From positions 688,424 through 752,423 of the forward strand of contig RZUM01000001.1 of NCBI GenBank assembly GCA_004193205.1: a stretch of DNA of 64,000 bases, given 5' to 3'. Position numbers and translations under genes: made by a program. The stretch is from Gordonia sediminis. GTDB lineage: Bacteria; Actinomycetota; Actinomycetes; Mycobacteriales; Mycobacteriaceae. The notes below the pieces were generated by a model. It was not told where the DNA came from. It made no database searches and was given only the letters and a program-made list of their open reading frames with translations. Each line of letters begins with the position of its first letter. Position 1 is the stretch's first letter. Shown one piece after another: positions 7,819 to 19,817 of the stretch.

Positions 7819-8846
7819 AAGAGCATGTAGCTCTTCGTCGCCTCCATGACGTTGGGAGACGTGAAGATTGCCGCCAATGCATCGTCCAACCCTTCAGCCG
7901 ATTCCTTGAGCTCCATGTAGTCTGCGTCCTGCTCGCGATCATCCCAATCGATTCCGTCGAACTTCTGACGCTGCTCGTTTGAGCATGTGGCGGCTAGAAA
8001 CGCATCCAGCACCCGACACACCACCCTCGTGTTCTCGACAGCGTCAGCGTCATCGAGTCGTGTAGTGGTCGCGATCAGCCGGCACAACGGCGGATCGTCG
8101 AACAGTGTGGCCAACTCGTTCACATTGTCGTCGCGATCGCCTGAGCTCGGCGAGAAGGTGATCAACGGCAACAACGAACTGGCAAGCAAGATCTTCCGAG
8201 TGATCCTGAGCTTGAGGTACCGCAGAATCATCTTCTGTTGGTCGTGACTGCCGTCCCGCTTTGCCTGAAAATCGACGGTAATAGTCCGCCAGTACCGCAG
8301 CACGTCGTTGATCAGGAAGCGAGGCGGGCGCGAAGCACTCCTGCTCGTGGTGTAGCGATCGATGATCGCCCGCACGATCTTCGCCCGACTGTCACCGCTG
8401 GTGAGACTCACTGACTCCAGGAGGATTTCCATCCGCCGTGTGTGAGAGATATTGGTGTCATCTTGGAGCCCCACACGTTCGATCAAATCGAACATACCGA
8501 CGGTCTGTCCAAAGATGCCAGACGCACCGGGCTTCCCGTCAAGATCGGCCACCACCTTGTGAATCTGGTGGCCAGCGTCACGAAGTGCGGCAAAGCGCTC
8601 CGGCAGACTGCTGGAGACAATCAGGTAGTCAACGTCGCTGGCATCCGAGTGTTCTTGCCGGGCCAGCGAACCACATGCGAGAACATCGACAGTCCCGGGG
8701 CTGATCCCGTCAACACCATCGATGATCCGCTGCATCTCCTCTGCGAGCGTCTCACGCGTGTTGATGGACTTTTCACACAGGTCACGTAGTGTCGGCAGCT
8801 CATCATCGGGAAAAATCGTGGCAATAGCGTCACGGACGTCGTCCAC
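7815..8846 (-). CDS. Nucleotidyltransferase-fold protein of unknown role
   Basis: About 343 residues. An N-terminal pol-beta-type nucleotidyltransferase signature is visible: GSLARQ at about 59-64 followed by SDVDYLIV with the Asp pair at about 71 and 73. The remainder is helical, with a PRFLINDVLRYWRT segment and a KLRITRK stretch, and resembles stand-alone NTase proteins of accessory regions. The open frame runs back through the tRNA-Ala gene, so I chose the GTG at 8846, which has AAGGTGG upstream; a GTG at 8864 is possible. The substrate is unknown. Convergent overlap with the HIT gene and position on an island suggest a stress, defence or RNA/protein-modification role. Confidence 0.6.
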   Translation of the reverse strand: MDDVRDAIATIFPDDELPTLRDLCEKSINTRETLAEEMQRIIDGVDGISPGTVDVLACGSLARQEHSDASDVDYLIVSSSLPERFAALRDAGHQIHKVVADLDGKPGASGIFGQTVGMFDLIERVGLQDDTNISHTRRMEILLESVSLTSGDSRAKIVRAIIDRYTTSRSASRPPRFLINDVLRYWRTITVDFQAKRDGSHDQQKMILRYLKLRITRKILLASSLLPLITFSPSSGDRDDNVNELATLFDDPPLCRLIATTTRLDDADAVENTRVVCRVLDAFLAATCSNEQRQKFDGIDWDDREQDADYMELKESAEGLDDALAAIFTSPNVMEATKSYMLF

Positions 8847-8917
8847 TGGTCGGCCACCTTCCACGCGTACACCGTCTGCCGCGAGGCCACCGACACTCGC
8901 TGCGCGAACATCAAGCG

Positions 8918-8990
8918 TGGAGACTAGGGGATTCGAACCCCTGACCCTCGCCTTGCAAAGGCGATGCTCTACCAACTGAGCTAAGTCCCC
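8918..8990 (-). tRNA. tRNA-Ala(UGC), intact copy
   Basis: A complete 73-base cloverleaf: acceptor GGGGACT/AGTCTCC (one G-U pair), D arm GCTC/GAGC, anticodon stem TCGCC/GGCGA with loop TTTGCAA (anticodon TGC), T stem AGGGG/CCCCT and discriminator A. No CCA is encoded. The acceptor differs from the neighbouring tRNA-Ala copy, so it is probably not a simple tandem duplicate and may have arrived with the island. Confidence 0.9.
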
Positions 8991-9067
8991 TTGTTCAATT
9001 ATTCAAGCCCACCGTCGCGGACATGTCCACGACAGCGAACCCGCAGGTCCTCAGCCTCTCACCTGGC

Positions 9068-9142
9068 GGAGCTCCAGATAAGATTCGAACTCCTGACATC
9101 CGCCTTGCAAAGGCGGCGCTCTACCAACTGAGCTAAGGCCCC
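9068..9142 (-). pseudogene. Degenerate tRNA-Ala(UGC) with disrupted T/acceptor 3' part
   Basis: The first 61 bases form good D and anticodon arms (CCGCC/GGCGG, loop TTTGCAA). After TTCGAATC the sequence reads CTTATCTGGAGCTCC, where a 12-base T-stem/acceptor strand such as CTCCTAGGCTCC is expected. Only the last five bases (GCTCC) still pair with the 5' acceptor, and the T stem has a mismatch. A short central block has apparently been replaced by a longer one. It lies in the usual place for tRNA-Ala after tRNA-Ile, so it is probably the original chromosomal copy, now broken. Confidence 0.7.
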
Positions 9143-9211
9143 GTGCCGGCCCGATCAGTGGCTGACCTGCGGTCGACGGGTGCGAATCGGGTGGCGTACC
9201 ACCTCTCGCAG

Positions 9212-9285
9212 TGGGCCTAGGAGGACTTGAACCTCCGACCTCTTCGTTATCAGCGAAGCGCTCTAACCGCCTGAGCTATAGGCCC
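9212..9285 (-). tRNA. tRNA-Ile(GAU)
   Basis: A complete 74-base cloverleaf with acceptor GGGCCTA/TAGGCCC, anticodon loop CTGATAA (anticodon GAT), T stem GGAGG/CCTCC and discriminator A. tRNA-Ile followed by tRNA-Ala downstream of gyrA is the standard order in Mycobacteriales. Confidence 0.95.
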
Positions 9286-9329
9286 GTGAACCGAAGTGAG
9301 ACACTACCCGACTCGACGCCAAACAACCA

Positions 9330-9365
9330 AAACGGGTGGTCAGAAGCTTTTCCGACCACCCGTTT
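9330..9365 (-). terminator. Rho-independent terminator after gyrB-gyrA-DUF3566
   Basis: A 12-base perfect stem (AAACGGGTGGTC/GACCACCCGTTT) with a 12-base loop, followed on the minus strand by TTTTGGTTGTTT. A second hairpin (GAAGGGCC/GGCCCTTC, 9369-9385) lies between it and the DUF3566 stop. Together they separate the gyrase operon from the tRNA genes. Confidence 0.8.
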
Positions 9366-9392
9366 CGAGAAGGGCCCGGCCCTTCGAATTAT

Positions 9393-10223
9393 TCAGTCCA
9401 GATCGGCGAGGGTCACCTCGGCTCCACCGACCAGATCCGCGCACACGTTGTAGATGTAGGCGCCGATGGTGGCCAGCGCGGTCAGCAGGATCGCGTTGAT
9501 CGCACCCAACAGTCCCGCCCAACCGAAGACGGTGCCGGCACCGATGATGTCGGCCTCACTGCTCGAACCGTCGGCGTTGATCAGAGTGCCGAAGGAGCTG
9601 TTCACCTGATCCCACACACCCATGCCGTCGAGGACCAGGTACAGCACCGCCACCGCGATCATCCAGATCAAGAATCCCGCGACCGACAGCACCGCGGCGA
9701 TCTTGAAGGTCGCCCATGGATCGAACCGGCGCAGCTGCACCGACGCGCGGAGCGGCCGGGTGGCGCCGACCTCGGCGGGTGCCGACCGGGTGGCGGGCGA
9801 CGACGGCGGAGCCTCGTGCACATGGTGGATCGCGTCGAGGTTCGGCAGCTTCTCGGCCTGCACGTCAGAGCGGTCGATGGTGCGGGTCGGGGACTCCACG
9901 AACCGCTCCCCCGAACCCGAGGACGATCCCGGCGGGTTGTCGAGCTTGGTGACCGGAGCCTGTTGACCACTCATGCTCGCCGCCGCGGTGCCCGTCGCAC
10001 TGACGATGCCCCGCGGCGGTGGCCCGGGACGGGATTCCGCGCCGGACTCGTGGCCGTTGGTGTCGCCGCTCGCGAGCATCTGTTTCGTGTCGGCGGTACC
10101 GCGCTGCCACGGCGGGACGAGACTGCCCTTCCCCGGCCCGGACGCACCCGGACCGGAGACGCCGTTGGGCCCTGCGTCCCCGTTTGTCGGCTTCTTGTTC
10201 TCCGGCGTGTTCGGTGAGCTCAC
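9393..10223 (-). CDS. DUF3566 membrane protein downstream of gyrA
   Basis: A 276-residue protein with a long, low-complexity hydrophilic N terminus (Gly/Pro/Ser-rich) and two C-terminal transmembrane segments at roughly 180-205 and 235-260, as in the Rv0007 family. The function is not established; position after gyrBA is conserved across Mycobacteriales, and cell-envelope or division roles have been suggested for such proteins. The GTG at 10223 has GAGGGA upstream. It is the last gene of the gyrase operon, 65 bases after gyrA. Confidence 0.85.
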   Translation of the reverse strand: MSSPNTPENKKPTNGDAGPNGVSGPGASGPGKGSLVPPWQRGTADTKQMLASGDTNGHESGAESRPGPPPRGIVSATGTAAASMSGQQAPVTKLDNPPGSSSGSGERFVESPTRTIDRSDVQAEKLPNLDAIHHVHEAPPSSPATRSAPAEVGATRPLRASVQLRRFDPWATFKIAAVLSVAGFLIWMIAVAVLYLVLDGMGVWDQVNSSFGTLINADGSSSEADIIGAGTVFGWAGLLGAINAILLTALATIGAYIYNVCADLVGGAEVTLADLD

Positions 10224-10288
10224 TGGCAATCCCTCATTCGGTGGTCGTAGGACCCACACTAACGGCTACCGGCCGCCCGTCCCCGGCG

Positions 10289-12793
10289 CTACTTGCCGGG
10301 ACGCGCGGATCCGGTCGGTTCTTCGTCCGGCTCGTCCGCATTGCGCGCAATCGCGAGCAGCGTCGAGCCCTCGTCGAGGTTCATCAGACGCACCCCCTTG
10401 GTCTGGCGACCGGCCTTGCGCACCTGCTTGGCGGCCGTGCGGATCACTCCGCCGCCAGACGTGATCGCGTACAGCTCGGAGTCGTCGTCGACGATGAGGG
10501 CGCCGATGAGTTCGCCGCGGCGGCGGTCGTACTGGATCGTCAGCACACCCTTGCCGCCACGCCCCTGCACCGGGTAGTCGTCCATCCCGGTCCGCTTGGC
10601 GTAACCGCCCGACGTCGCGACGAGCAGATAGGTGCCCTCACGCACGACGTTGAGCGACAACAACTCGTCCTCGCCGTTGAAGCGCATACCCTGCACACCC
10701 GACGTCTGGCGGCCCATCGGGCGCAGCGCCTCGTCGTCGGCGTGGAAACGGATCGACTGCCCGACCTTCGACACCAGCAGCAGGTCGTCGTCGGCGCTGC
10801 ACAGCTGGGCACCGACGAGCTCGTCCTCGCCGCGCAGATTGATCGCGGCGATACCGCCGGACCGGTTGGAGTCGAAATCCTCCAGACGCGACTTCTTGAC
10901 CAGGCCGTTGCGAGTGGCAAGCACCAGATACGGCGCATCCTGGTAGGTCTGCAGCTGGATGACCTGCGCGATCCGCTCCTCCGGCTGGAACGCGAGCAGA
11001 TTGGCCACATGCTGGCCGCGGGCGGTGCGGTTGGCCTCGGGCAGCTCGTAGGCCTTGGCCCGGTACACGCGGCCCTTGGTGGTGAAGAACAGTATCCAGT
11101 CGTGTGTGGAGCACACGAAGAAGTGCGCGACGATGTCGTCCTGCTTGAGCCCGGCACCCTGCACACCCTTGCCGCCGCGACGCTGGCTGCGATACAGATC
11201 GGTTTTGGTGCGCTTGGCGTAGCCGGTCTCGGTGATCGTGACCACCACGTCCTCGCGGGCGATCAGATCCTCGTCGCTGACGTCGCCGTCGGCCGCGATG
11301 ATCTTGGTGCGTCGCTCGTCGCCGTGCTTGTCCACGACGACCTTGAGCTCGTCGCGCACGATGGCGCGCTGCCGTTCGGGCTTTTCCAGAATGTCCTTGA
11401 GGTCGGCGATCTCCCGCTCGATCTCGGCCAACTCGTCGATGATCTTCTGGCGCTCCAACGCCGACAGGCGCCGCAGCTGCATGGCCAGGATGGCGTCGGC
11501 CTGGATCTCGTCGATGTCGAGCAGATCGATCAGGCCGCGACGGGCCTCGTCGGTGTTCGCCGAGGCCCGGATCAGTGCGATGACCTCGTCGAGGGCGTCG
11601 AGTGCCTTGACCAGACCGCGCAGGATGTGGGCGCGTTCCTCGGCCTTGCGCAACCGGTAGCGGGTGCGGCGCACGATGACGTCGATCTGATGCGCCACGT
11701 AGTAGCGGATCATCTGGTCGAGGCGCAGGGTGCGCGGCACCCCGTCGACGATGGACAACATGTTCGCACCGAAGCTGGTCTGCAGCTGACTGTGCTTGTA
11801 GAGGTTGTTGAGCACAACCTTCGCCACCGCGTCGCGACGCAGGGTGATGACGATGCGCATGCCGGCGCGGTCGGAGGACTGGTCCTCGATCCGGCTGATG
11901 CCCTTGAGTTTTCCTTCGTTCACCTGTTCGGCGATCGACTGGATCAGGTTGTCGGGGTTGACCTGATACGGCAGTTCGGTGACGACGAGGATGGTGGTGC
12001 CCTTGTTCTCCTCGATGTCCACCACGCTGCGCATCCGGATACTGCCACGACCGGTGGTGTAAGCGTCGCGGATACCCTGGCTGCCGACAATCAGTGCGGC
12101 GGTGGGAAAATCGGGTCCCTTGATGGCCTCCATGCAGGCGTTGAGCAACGTCTCGTCGTCGGCGTCGGGATGTTCGAGCGCCCAGAACACCGCGTCGGCA
12201 ACCTCATTGAGGTTGTGCGGCGGGATGTTGGTGGCCATACCGACGGCGATACCGCCGGAACCGTTGATCAGCAGGTTCGGGATCCGGGCCGGCAGCACCG
12301 TCGGCTCGTTGGTCTTGCCGTCGTAGTTCGGCGTGAAATCGACCGTGTCCTCGTCGATGTCACGCAGCATTTCCATGGCCAGCGGCGTCAGGCGCGCCTC
12401 GGTGTAGCGCATGGCAGCGGGGCCGTCGTTGCCCCGCGAGCCGAAGTTGCCCTGACCGTCGACCAGCGGATAGCGCATCGACCACGGCTGCGCCATCCGC
12501 ACCAGCGCGTCGTAGATCGCGCTGTCGCCGTGCGGATGGTAGTTACCCATCGTCTCCGCAACGGGTTTCGCGGATTTCACGTAGCTGCGATCCGGGCGGA
12601 ACCCGGCGTCGTAGGACGCGTACAGCAGTCGGCGGTGCACCGGCTTGAGGCCGTCACGGACCTCGGGCAGCGCACGACCCACGATCACGCTCATCGCGTA
12701 GTCGATGTAGCTGTTCTGCATCTCCTGGCCGAGATCGACCGGTTCGATGCGGTCGCCCTCTCCTCCGGCCGGGGGCAGCGTGGTGTCAGTCAT
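10289..12793 (-). CDS. gyrA: DNA gyrase subunit A
   Basis: An 834-residue type II topoisomerase subunit that cuts and rejoins DNA through Tyr130 ([10 protein letters not shown]) and forms the A2B2 gyrase with GyrB to introduce negative supercoils. The quinolone-resistance region reads [16 protein letters not shown], with Ser91 and Asp95 at the E. coli Ser83 and Asp87 positions. Most mycobacteria carry Ala at the first of these, so intrinsic quinolone susceptibility may differ. The GyrA box QRRGGKG is present, and the C-terminal beta-pinwheel repeats are recognisable ([18 protein letters not shown]). It lies 122 bases after gyrB, with a REP-like element in the gap. Confidence 0.98.
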   Translation of the reverse strand: MTDTTLPPAGGEGDRIEPVDLGQEMQNSYIDYAMSVIVGRALPEVRDGLKPVHRRLLYASYDAGFRPDRSYVKSAKPVAETMGNYHPHGDSAIYDALVRMAQPWSMRYPLVDGQGNFGSRGNDGPAAMRYTEARLTPLAMEMLRDIDEDTVDFTPNYDGKTNEPTVLPARIPNLLINGSGGIAVGMATNIPPHNLNEVADAVFWALEHPDADDETLLNACMEAIKGPDFPTAALIVGSQGIRDAYTTGRGSIRMRSVVDIEENKGTTILVVTELPYQVNPDNLIQSIAEQVNEGKLKGISRIEDQSSDRAGMRIVITLRRDAVAKVVLNNLYKHSQLQTSFGANMLSIVDGVPRTLRLDQMIRYYVAHQIDVIVRRTRYRLRKAEERAHILRGLVKALDALDEVIALIRASANTDEARRGLIDLLDIDEIQADAILAMQLRRLSALERQKIIDELAEIEREIADLKDILEKPERQRAIVRDELKVVVDKHGDERRTKIIAADGDVSDEDLIAREDVVVTITETGYAKRTKTDLYRSQRRGGKGVQGAGLKQDDIVAHFFVCSTHDWILFFTTKGRVYRAKAYELPEANRTARGQHVANLLAFQPEERIAQVIQLQTYQDAPYLVLATRNGLVKKSRLEDFDSNRSGGIAAINLRGEDELVGAQLCSADDDLLLVSKVGQSIRFHADDEALRPMGRQTSGVQGMRFNGEDELLSLNVVREGTYLLVATSGGYAKRTGMDDYPVQGRGGKGVLTIQYDRRRGELIGALIVDDDSELYAITSGGGVIRTAAKQVRKAGRQTKGVRLMNLDEGSTLLAIARNADEPDEEPTGSARPGK

Positions 12794-12826
12794 GCGTGAC
12801 CTTTTCTGGTTGCGAATGGTGGTCGT

Positions 12827-12908
12827 GGTGGTCTCGATACGCTCCCTGCGCCAGCGCTCCGGGAGCTACTCGACCAGCGGGAAGACCCAGTGCTACTCGA
12901 CCAGCGAG
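12827..12908. repeat. REP-like interspersed repeat in the gyrB-gyrA gap
   Basis: The gap begins with GGTGGTCTCGATACGCTCC, followed by two direct copies of GCTACTCGACCAGCG at 12865-12879 and 12892-12906. TCTCGATAC...TACTCGACCAGCG is the pattern of short palindromic interspersed repeats common in Gordonia and relatives (from memory). A related copy lies in leuS at 57360-57400. It lies inside an operon and could affect mRNA stability between gyrB and gyrA. Confidence 0.65.
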
Positions 12909-12915
12909 CATCGAC

Positions 12916-15315
<2,400 letters not shown>

Positions 15316-15900
15316 TCAGCCGTAGGTGTCGCGCGGGCCGCGGCCCTGGATGTGCCGCGGGCCCTTGCGCCACGACGGGGCCTTGGGCCCGGTGATCCGC
15401 AGGCTCGTCACCACCCCGTCACCGACCGCGGCGGCGATCTTCGCGAGGATGGTCGCCTGCATGTAGCGCAGCTGGGTCGCCCACGCGGTGGACTCTGCCT
15501 GCACGTGTAAAACCTTGTCGGTCAACGACGTCGGATTCGCATGGGCGGCGATGTCGGTACCGACGATGGAATCCCACAGGCCGAAGACGGTGCCCTGACC
15601 GATCTGCTCCTGCCAGCCCCGCTCGGCGGCCAGGCGACCGGCGAGACGTCCCAGCGGCTGCGGATCCCGCGAATCCGGGCCCGACCCGGACCAGCGCCGA
15701 CGGCCCGTGCCGGTGCGACGGACGGTCTTGGCCGGGGAGGATCGGCCCTGTCCTACCGACTTGCCGGCGGCCCGGGCTGCCGCCCGGGCCTCCTCGAGCG
15801 CACGCCTCGCGACCTCGTATCCCGCCGAGTGTGTCGGTTCCCCGCCGTGACGATCCGCGGTCTGGTCCCCGGTGTGTGCCTCGGTCTGGTCGCCGGTCAT
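15316..15900 (-). CDS. dciA: DciA-family (DUF721) replicative helicase loader
   Basis: A 194-residue DUF721 protein. DciA proteins recruit or operate the DnaB helicase at the origin in bacteria that lack DnaC/DnaI. The conserved KH-like domain occupies about residues 85-175 ([32 protein letters not shown]) after a disordered basic N terminus. The ATG at 15900 overlaps the recF stop by four bases (ATGA). It is the last gene of dnaN-gnd-recF-dciA, fitting a replication role. Confidence 0.9.
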   Translation of the reverse strand: MTGDQTEAHTGDQTADRHGGEPTHSAGYEVARRALEEARAAARAAGKSVGQGRSSPAKTVRRTGTGRRRWSGSGPDSRDPQPLGRLAGRLAAERGWQEQIGQGTVFGLWDSIVGTDIAAHANPTSLTDKVLHVQAESTAWATQLRYMQATILAKIAAAVGDGVVTSLRITGPKAPSWRKGPRHIQGRGPRDTYG

Positions 15901-17090
15901 GTCGCGTCCTCCCCCACCGTGATGTCGGTCACAATCGACTGCCGGTGACCATTCTCCTCCAGGACACCGACACCCACCCGCCGGCCGCCGATCGTCGCGG
16001 GGATGTCGTCGGGGACCGCCGCGGTGATCAGCAACTGTTCGGCGGATTGGGTGAATGCGACCAACTGGGCGCGTCGGTGCGCATCGAGCTCGGCGAATAC
16101 GTCGTCGAGCATGATCACCGGCTCGACTCCCTCGGTCCGGATCAGCTCGACCGAACCCAGCCGCAGCGCGAGCGCCAGCGACCACGATTCGCCGTGGCTC
16201 GCGAACCCCTTGGCGGTCTCTGGACCGAGGCGCACATCCACGTCGTCGCGGTGCGGGCCCACCAGGCTCACACCGCGTTCGATCTCCTTGGTGCGTAGTT
16301 CGCCGAGACGGGCGAGCAGGATCGCGGCGATGTCCTCGGCCGATGCCGATGCGTCGGCGGGGGGCAGTACCTCGTCGCCGGCGGCCGCACGGTAACCCAG
16401 CGTCGCCGGGCGCGAGTGCGGCGCGATCGACGCGTAACACCCGGTGACATGCGGGCCGAGTTCACGCAGCACATCGATGCGTGCCGCGGTCACCTGCCCA
16501 CCGAGGTCGGCGAGCTGACCGTCCCAGACGTCGAGGGTGCTGATCACCGAGTCGGCCTCGGATCCACCGCGCCGCAGCGCCGCTCCGGCGGTCTTCAGCA
16601 GCGCCGAACGCTGCCGCAGCACTCGGTCGTAATCCGAACGCGCAGCCGCGAAGCGGGGTCCGCGCTGCGCAACGAGTTCGTCGACGAACCGTCGGCGGTC
16701 GGCGGGGTCACCGCGGATCAGGGTCAGATCCTCGGGTGCGAACATCACCGCGCGCAGAATGCCGAGAATGTCACGGGCGCGTCGGGCCGGGCTGCTGTTG
16801 ACGGTCGCCTTGTTGGCTCCTTCGGCGTTGATCTGCACCTGCACCGTGAGTTCGCGGCCCTGGTTCTCGACGGTGCCGGTGACCATCGCTGTGCCGGTAC
16901 CGGTGCGAACAAGTGGCGCGTCGGTGCTCACCCGATGTGACCGCAACTGGGCAAGATAGAACACCGCCTCGAGCAGGTTGGTCTTGCCGAATCCGTTGCG
17001 CCCCACAAAGATCGTGGGTTCAGGACGCAACTCGAGATCGATCTCGCGCCAGGACCGGAAATCCCGAAGATGTAGTTCGCGGACGAACAC
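15897..17090 (-). CDS. recF: Recombination/repair protein RecF
   Basis: A 397-residue SMC-like ABC ATPase that binds gaps in DNA and helps RecA load with RecOR. The Walker A motif GRNGFGKTN is at about residues 30-38, the signature region lies near [16 protein letters not shown], and the Walker B is [10 protein letters not shown]. The GTG start at 17090 is one base after the gnd stop. It overlaps dciA downstream by four bases. Confidence 0.97.
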   Translation of the reverse strand: MFVRELHLRDFRSWREIDLELRPEPTIFVGRNGFGKTNLLEAVFYLAQLRSHRVSTDAPLVRTGTGTAMVTGTVENQGRELTVQVQINAEGANKATVNSSPARRARDILGILRAVMFAPEDLTLIRGDPADRRRFVDELVAQRGPRFAAARSDYDRVLRQRSALLKTAGAALRRGGSEADSVISTLDVWDGQLADLGGQVTAARIDVLRELGPHVTGCYASIAPHSRPATLGYRAAAGDEVLPPADASASAEDIAAILLARLGELRTKEIERGVSLVGPHRDDVDVRLGPETAKGFASHGESWSLALALRLGSVELIRTEGVEPVIMLDDVFAELDAHRRAQLVAFTQSAEQLLITAAVPDDIPATIGGRRVGVGVLEENGHRQSIVTDITVGEDAT

Positions 17091-17091
17091 G

Positions 17092-18018
17092 TCAGGTGGT
17101 CGGAGGCGCGCCGGTCTCGCCCACCGAACGCCCCCGGGTGTCGGTCACGGCATGTCCGCCGAACTGATTTCGCAACGCGGACACCGCCTTCAACGCCGGC
17201 GAGCCCTGGTCTTGCCGCGACGCGAACCGGGCGAAGAGCGCCGCCGAGATGACATTGGCGGGAACCGAATGGCGGATGGCCTCTTCCACGGTCCAGCGTC
17301 CCTCGCCGGAATCGGTGGTGTAGTCGGAGATCTCGGAGAATCCCGGATCCTCCTGCAGAGCACGCACGAGCAGTTCGAGTAGCCACGACCGCACCACCGT
17401 TCCCTGCGTCCAGGCCCGCAGGGTGCCCTCGACGTCGGCGATCAACGGCTCGGCACAAAGCAATTCGTAACCCTCACCGTAGGCGTGCATGAGTCCGTAC
17501 TCGACCCCGTTGTGCACCATCTTGGCGTAATGGCCGGCGCCGACCGGGCCGGCGTGCACGAATCCGTCGGCACGCTCACCCGCTGGCCGCAGCGCGTCGA
17601 AAATCGGCATCATCCGGGTGACGTCGTCGTCGGATCCGCCCACCATCAGGCCGTAGCCGTTCTCCAGTCCCCAGACGCCGCCGGAAACGCCGCAATCGAT
17701 GTACCCGATTCCGTTGCGCGCCAACAACTCTGCGTGCGGCTGATCGTCGGTGTACTTGGAATTGCCACCGTCGACGACCAGGTCACCGGGTTCGAGGTGT
17801 TCGGCCAACTGGGCCACGGTGGTCCGCGTGGGTTCCCCCGACGGCACCATCACCCACACCGCCCGCGGAGCGTCCAGGGCGGCGACCAACTCGGCCAGCG
17901 ACGCCACATCGGAGACCTCCGGACGCGGGTCGTAGCCGACCACCTCGTGTCCGGCCTGCTGGATGCGGGTGCGCATGTTCGCGCCCATCTTGCCAAGTCC
18001 GACCAGTCCGAGTTGCAT
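17092..18018 (-). CDS. gnd: 6-phosphogluconate dehydrogenase, decarboxylating (short form)
   Basis: A 308-residue dehydrogenase of the short, GndA/YqeC-like form. The Rossmann motif GLVGLGKMGANM is at residues 4-15, followed by VVDGGNSKYTDD, GVSGGVWGLENG and KMVHNGVEYG, the substrate and catalytic Lys/Asn segment. It converts 6-phosphogluconate to ribulose 5-phosphate with NAD(P)H production in the pentose phosphate pathway. An ATG at 18018 after GGAGGAA begins MQLGLVG. Placement between dnaN and recF is typical of Mycobacteriales. Confidence 0.93.
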   Translation of the reverse strand: MQLGLVGLGKMGANMRTRIQQAGHEVVGYDPRPEVSDVASLAELVAALDAPRAVWVMVPSGEPTRTTVAQLAEHLEPGDLVVDGGNSKYTDDQPHAELLARNGIGYIDCGVSGGVWGLENGYGLMVGGSDDDVTRMMPIFDALRPAGERADGFVHAGPVGAGHYAKMVHNGVEYGLMHAYGEGYELLCAEPLIADVEGTLRAWTQGTVVRSWLLELLVRALQEDPGFSEISDYTTDSGEGRWTVEEAIRHSVPANVISAALFARFASRQDQGSPALKAVSALRNQFGGHAVTDTRGRSVGETGAPPTT

Positions 18019-18085
18019 CGACGTTCCTCCGCTTTTTCGTATCGGTTGGCTCCCCGGGATCGTGCGCGCCCGGGCACGGTAAGGA

Positions 18086-19258
18086 TCAGCCCGGCAGTCG
18101 CACCGGCATGAGCAGATAGGTGAACACGCTGTCGGGTGCGACGAAGGCGCCCGATTCGTCGGCGACGGGTTCCTCACCGGTGGACGGGCGCAGCACGGCG
18201 GGGCGACTGGGTGTGGTGAACCCGAAATCGACGGTCGGTACACCGATGGCCGACAGGCCGTCTTGGAGATAGCCCGGGTTGAAGGCGATGGTCAACGGCT
18301 CGCCGACGAACTGCACGGGCAGTTCCTCCTCGGCCTTGCCGGCCTCGTCGCCGCCGGCGGTGAGCAGCAGGGTGCCCTCGTTGAACTCCATCCGGACCTG
18401 GGCGCCGCGCTCGGCGACCAGCGCGACACGTTTGATCGCCTCGATCAGCGGGCCGCTCTCGATGGTGGCGACCGCGGTGTGGCTGGCGGGCAGGAGCTGC
18501 CGGAACTTGGGGAACTCCGCGTCGAGCAGACGCGTGGTGGTCTGCTTGTGGGCCCCGAGAATGCCCAGAATGCCCTCACCGCCGAGAGCGGTGCCGCCGC
18601 CGAAGGCCAGCGACACGTCCCCGCTGCCCTCGGCGCCGGCGGTCCTGGCGCTCTCCGAGAGAGTCTTGGCGGGTACGAGGACCGCGCCGGTGGTGTCCGG
18701 TGCCGTCGGTGCCCACTCGAGTTCCCGCACCGCGAGCCGGAAACGGTCGGTGGCGGCGAGCACCACACGATTGCCGTCGATCTCGACGCGGACGCCGGTG
18801 AGCATCGGCAGCGTGTCGTCGCGGCCGGCGGCGACGGCGACCTGGGAGATCGCCTCGGCGAAGACCTGGGCGGGGATCGTGCCGGTGACCGCGGGCGGTT
18901 TGGGGAGTTCTGGGTAGTCCTCGACCGGCATGGTCGGCAGGGAGAACTTGGCGCTGCCGCAGGTGATGGCGACCCTCGTTCCGTCGAGACTCACGTCGAC
19001 CGGCTTGTTGGGCAGGGCCCGGGTGATGTCGGCGAGCAGCCGGCCGGAGACCAGCACCTTGCCGGGTTCGGCGACCTCGGCGGAGATGATCTCCTGCGCG
19101 GACACCTCGTAGTCGAAACCGGAGACCTCGAGTCCGTCACCGTCGGTGACGGTGAGCACGACACATCCCAGAACCGGGACCGGCGGACGGGCAGGCAGGC
19201 TGCGGGCCACCCAGGCAACGGAATCTGCGAACTCGTCACGCGCCACACGGAACTTCAT
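18086..19258 (-). CDS. dnaN: DNA polymerase III beta sliding clamp
   Basis: A 390-residue clamp with three repeated clamp domains and the C-terminal [10 protein letters not shown] that closes the ring and contributes to the peptide-binding cleft. It forms the dimeric ring that tethers polymerase III to DNA. The ATG at 19258 begins [10 protein letters not shown]. It follows the dnaA-dnaN gap that probably holds oriC. Confidence 0.97.
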   Translation of the reverse strand: MKFRVARDEFADSVAWVARSLPARPPVPVLGCVVLTVTDGDGLEVSGFDYEVSAQEIISAEVAEPGKVLVSGRLLADITRALPNKPVDVSLDGTRVAITCGSAKFSLPTMPVEDYPELPKPPAVTGTIPAQVFAEAISQVAVAAGRDDTLPMLTGVRVEIDGNRVVLAATDRFRLAVRELEWAPTAPDTTGAVLVPAKTLSESARTAGAEGSGDVSLAFGGGTALGGEGILGILGAHKQTTTRLLDAEFPKFRQLLPASHTAVATIESGPLIEAIKRVALVAERGAQVRMEFNEGTLLLTAGGDEAGKAEEELPVQFVGEPLTIAFNPGYLQDGLSAIGVPTVDFGFTTPSRPAVLRPSTGEEPVADESGAFVAPDSVFTYLLMPVRLPG

Positions 19259-19817
19259 GCTGGGTGGTTGCCCTTCTCTGTTCTGCTCATCTCGCCCGTC
19301 TCCCCGACGGAGGTGCCGAGATCACACGGATCCCGCCCGGTTCGTGGATTGGGATTCCCACTGTAGAACGAGGGTGCCAGACCCGAGGCCCTTGGGGGCA
19401 ACTGCTGGGCCGCATGTCTGCGGCGAGTTCGGACCCTCGCGGGTTCTGTGCACATCCCCTTCTTTTCAAAAGGATCCTCAGGAGAGAAATTCATGACAGT
19501 AATAGGGCCTGTGAATCTGTGGATGAACCCACGTGTATGCAGGTCAGGCTGGTCACCGAGCTGTGTACGTGCCGTGGATGACAACTCGGCGATCGTGGGC
19601 GGTTGTGTGGAGTTGGCGGATCGTTCGACTGCTGTCCACGTCCGGTGCACAAGTTACTCGCCGTTATCCCAAGCGTTGTCCACAGTGGGGATTGTTGGGA
19701 TTTCGGACATGGCGAGGTCCGGATCGGCGGGATCCGGGGGTATCGGGACGAGAAAACCCTGCGGTCGGAGTCGAGAGTTCGGCCGGTGTGGTGACCTGGT
19801 CGGCTGAGCCGGGGACG
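19259..19817. other. Probable oriC: dnaA-dnaN intergenic region
   Basis: This 559-base gap has no convincing gene. It contains a perfect DnaA box TTGTCCACA at 19676-19684 and near-consensus boxes at 19518-19526 and 19573-19581 (both TCATCCAC-type, minus strand), 19632-19640 (CTGTCCACG) and 19664-19672 (TTATCCCAA). An AT-richer patch lies at about 19460-19510 and could be an unwinding region. In mycobacteria oriC occupies the same gap. It must also hold the dnaN promoter. Confidence 0.75.

Noticed and set aside
8847-8975. N-terminal extension of the island NTase through tRNA-Ala
   Set aside because: The frame reads through an intact tRNA gene; a start at 8846 with a ribosome site is more plausible.
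10019-12799. Long plus-strand open frame of about 926 codons
   Set aside because: It is wholly antisense to gyrA; the high-GC codon pattern of gyrA opens this frame. Composition is His/Gln/Val-rich without any domain.
19448-19807. Plus-strand open frame in the dnaA-dnaN gap
   Set aside because: It lies over the DnaA-box region, has no homology-like features and conflicts with the oriC assignment.
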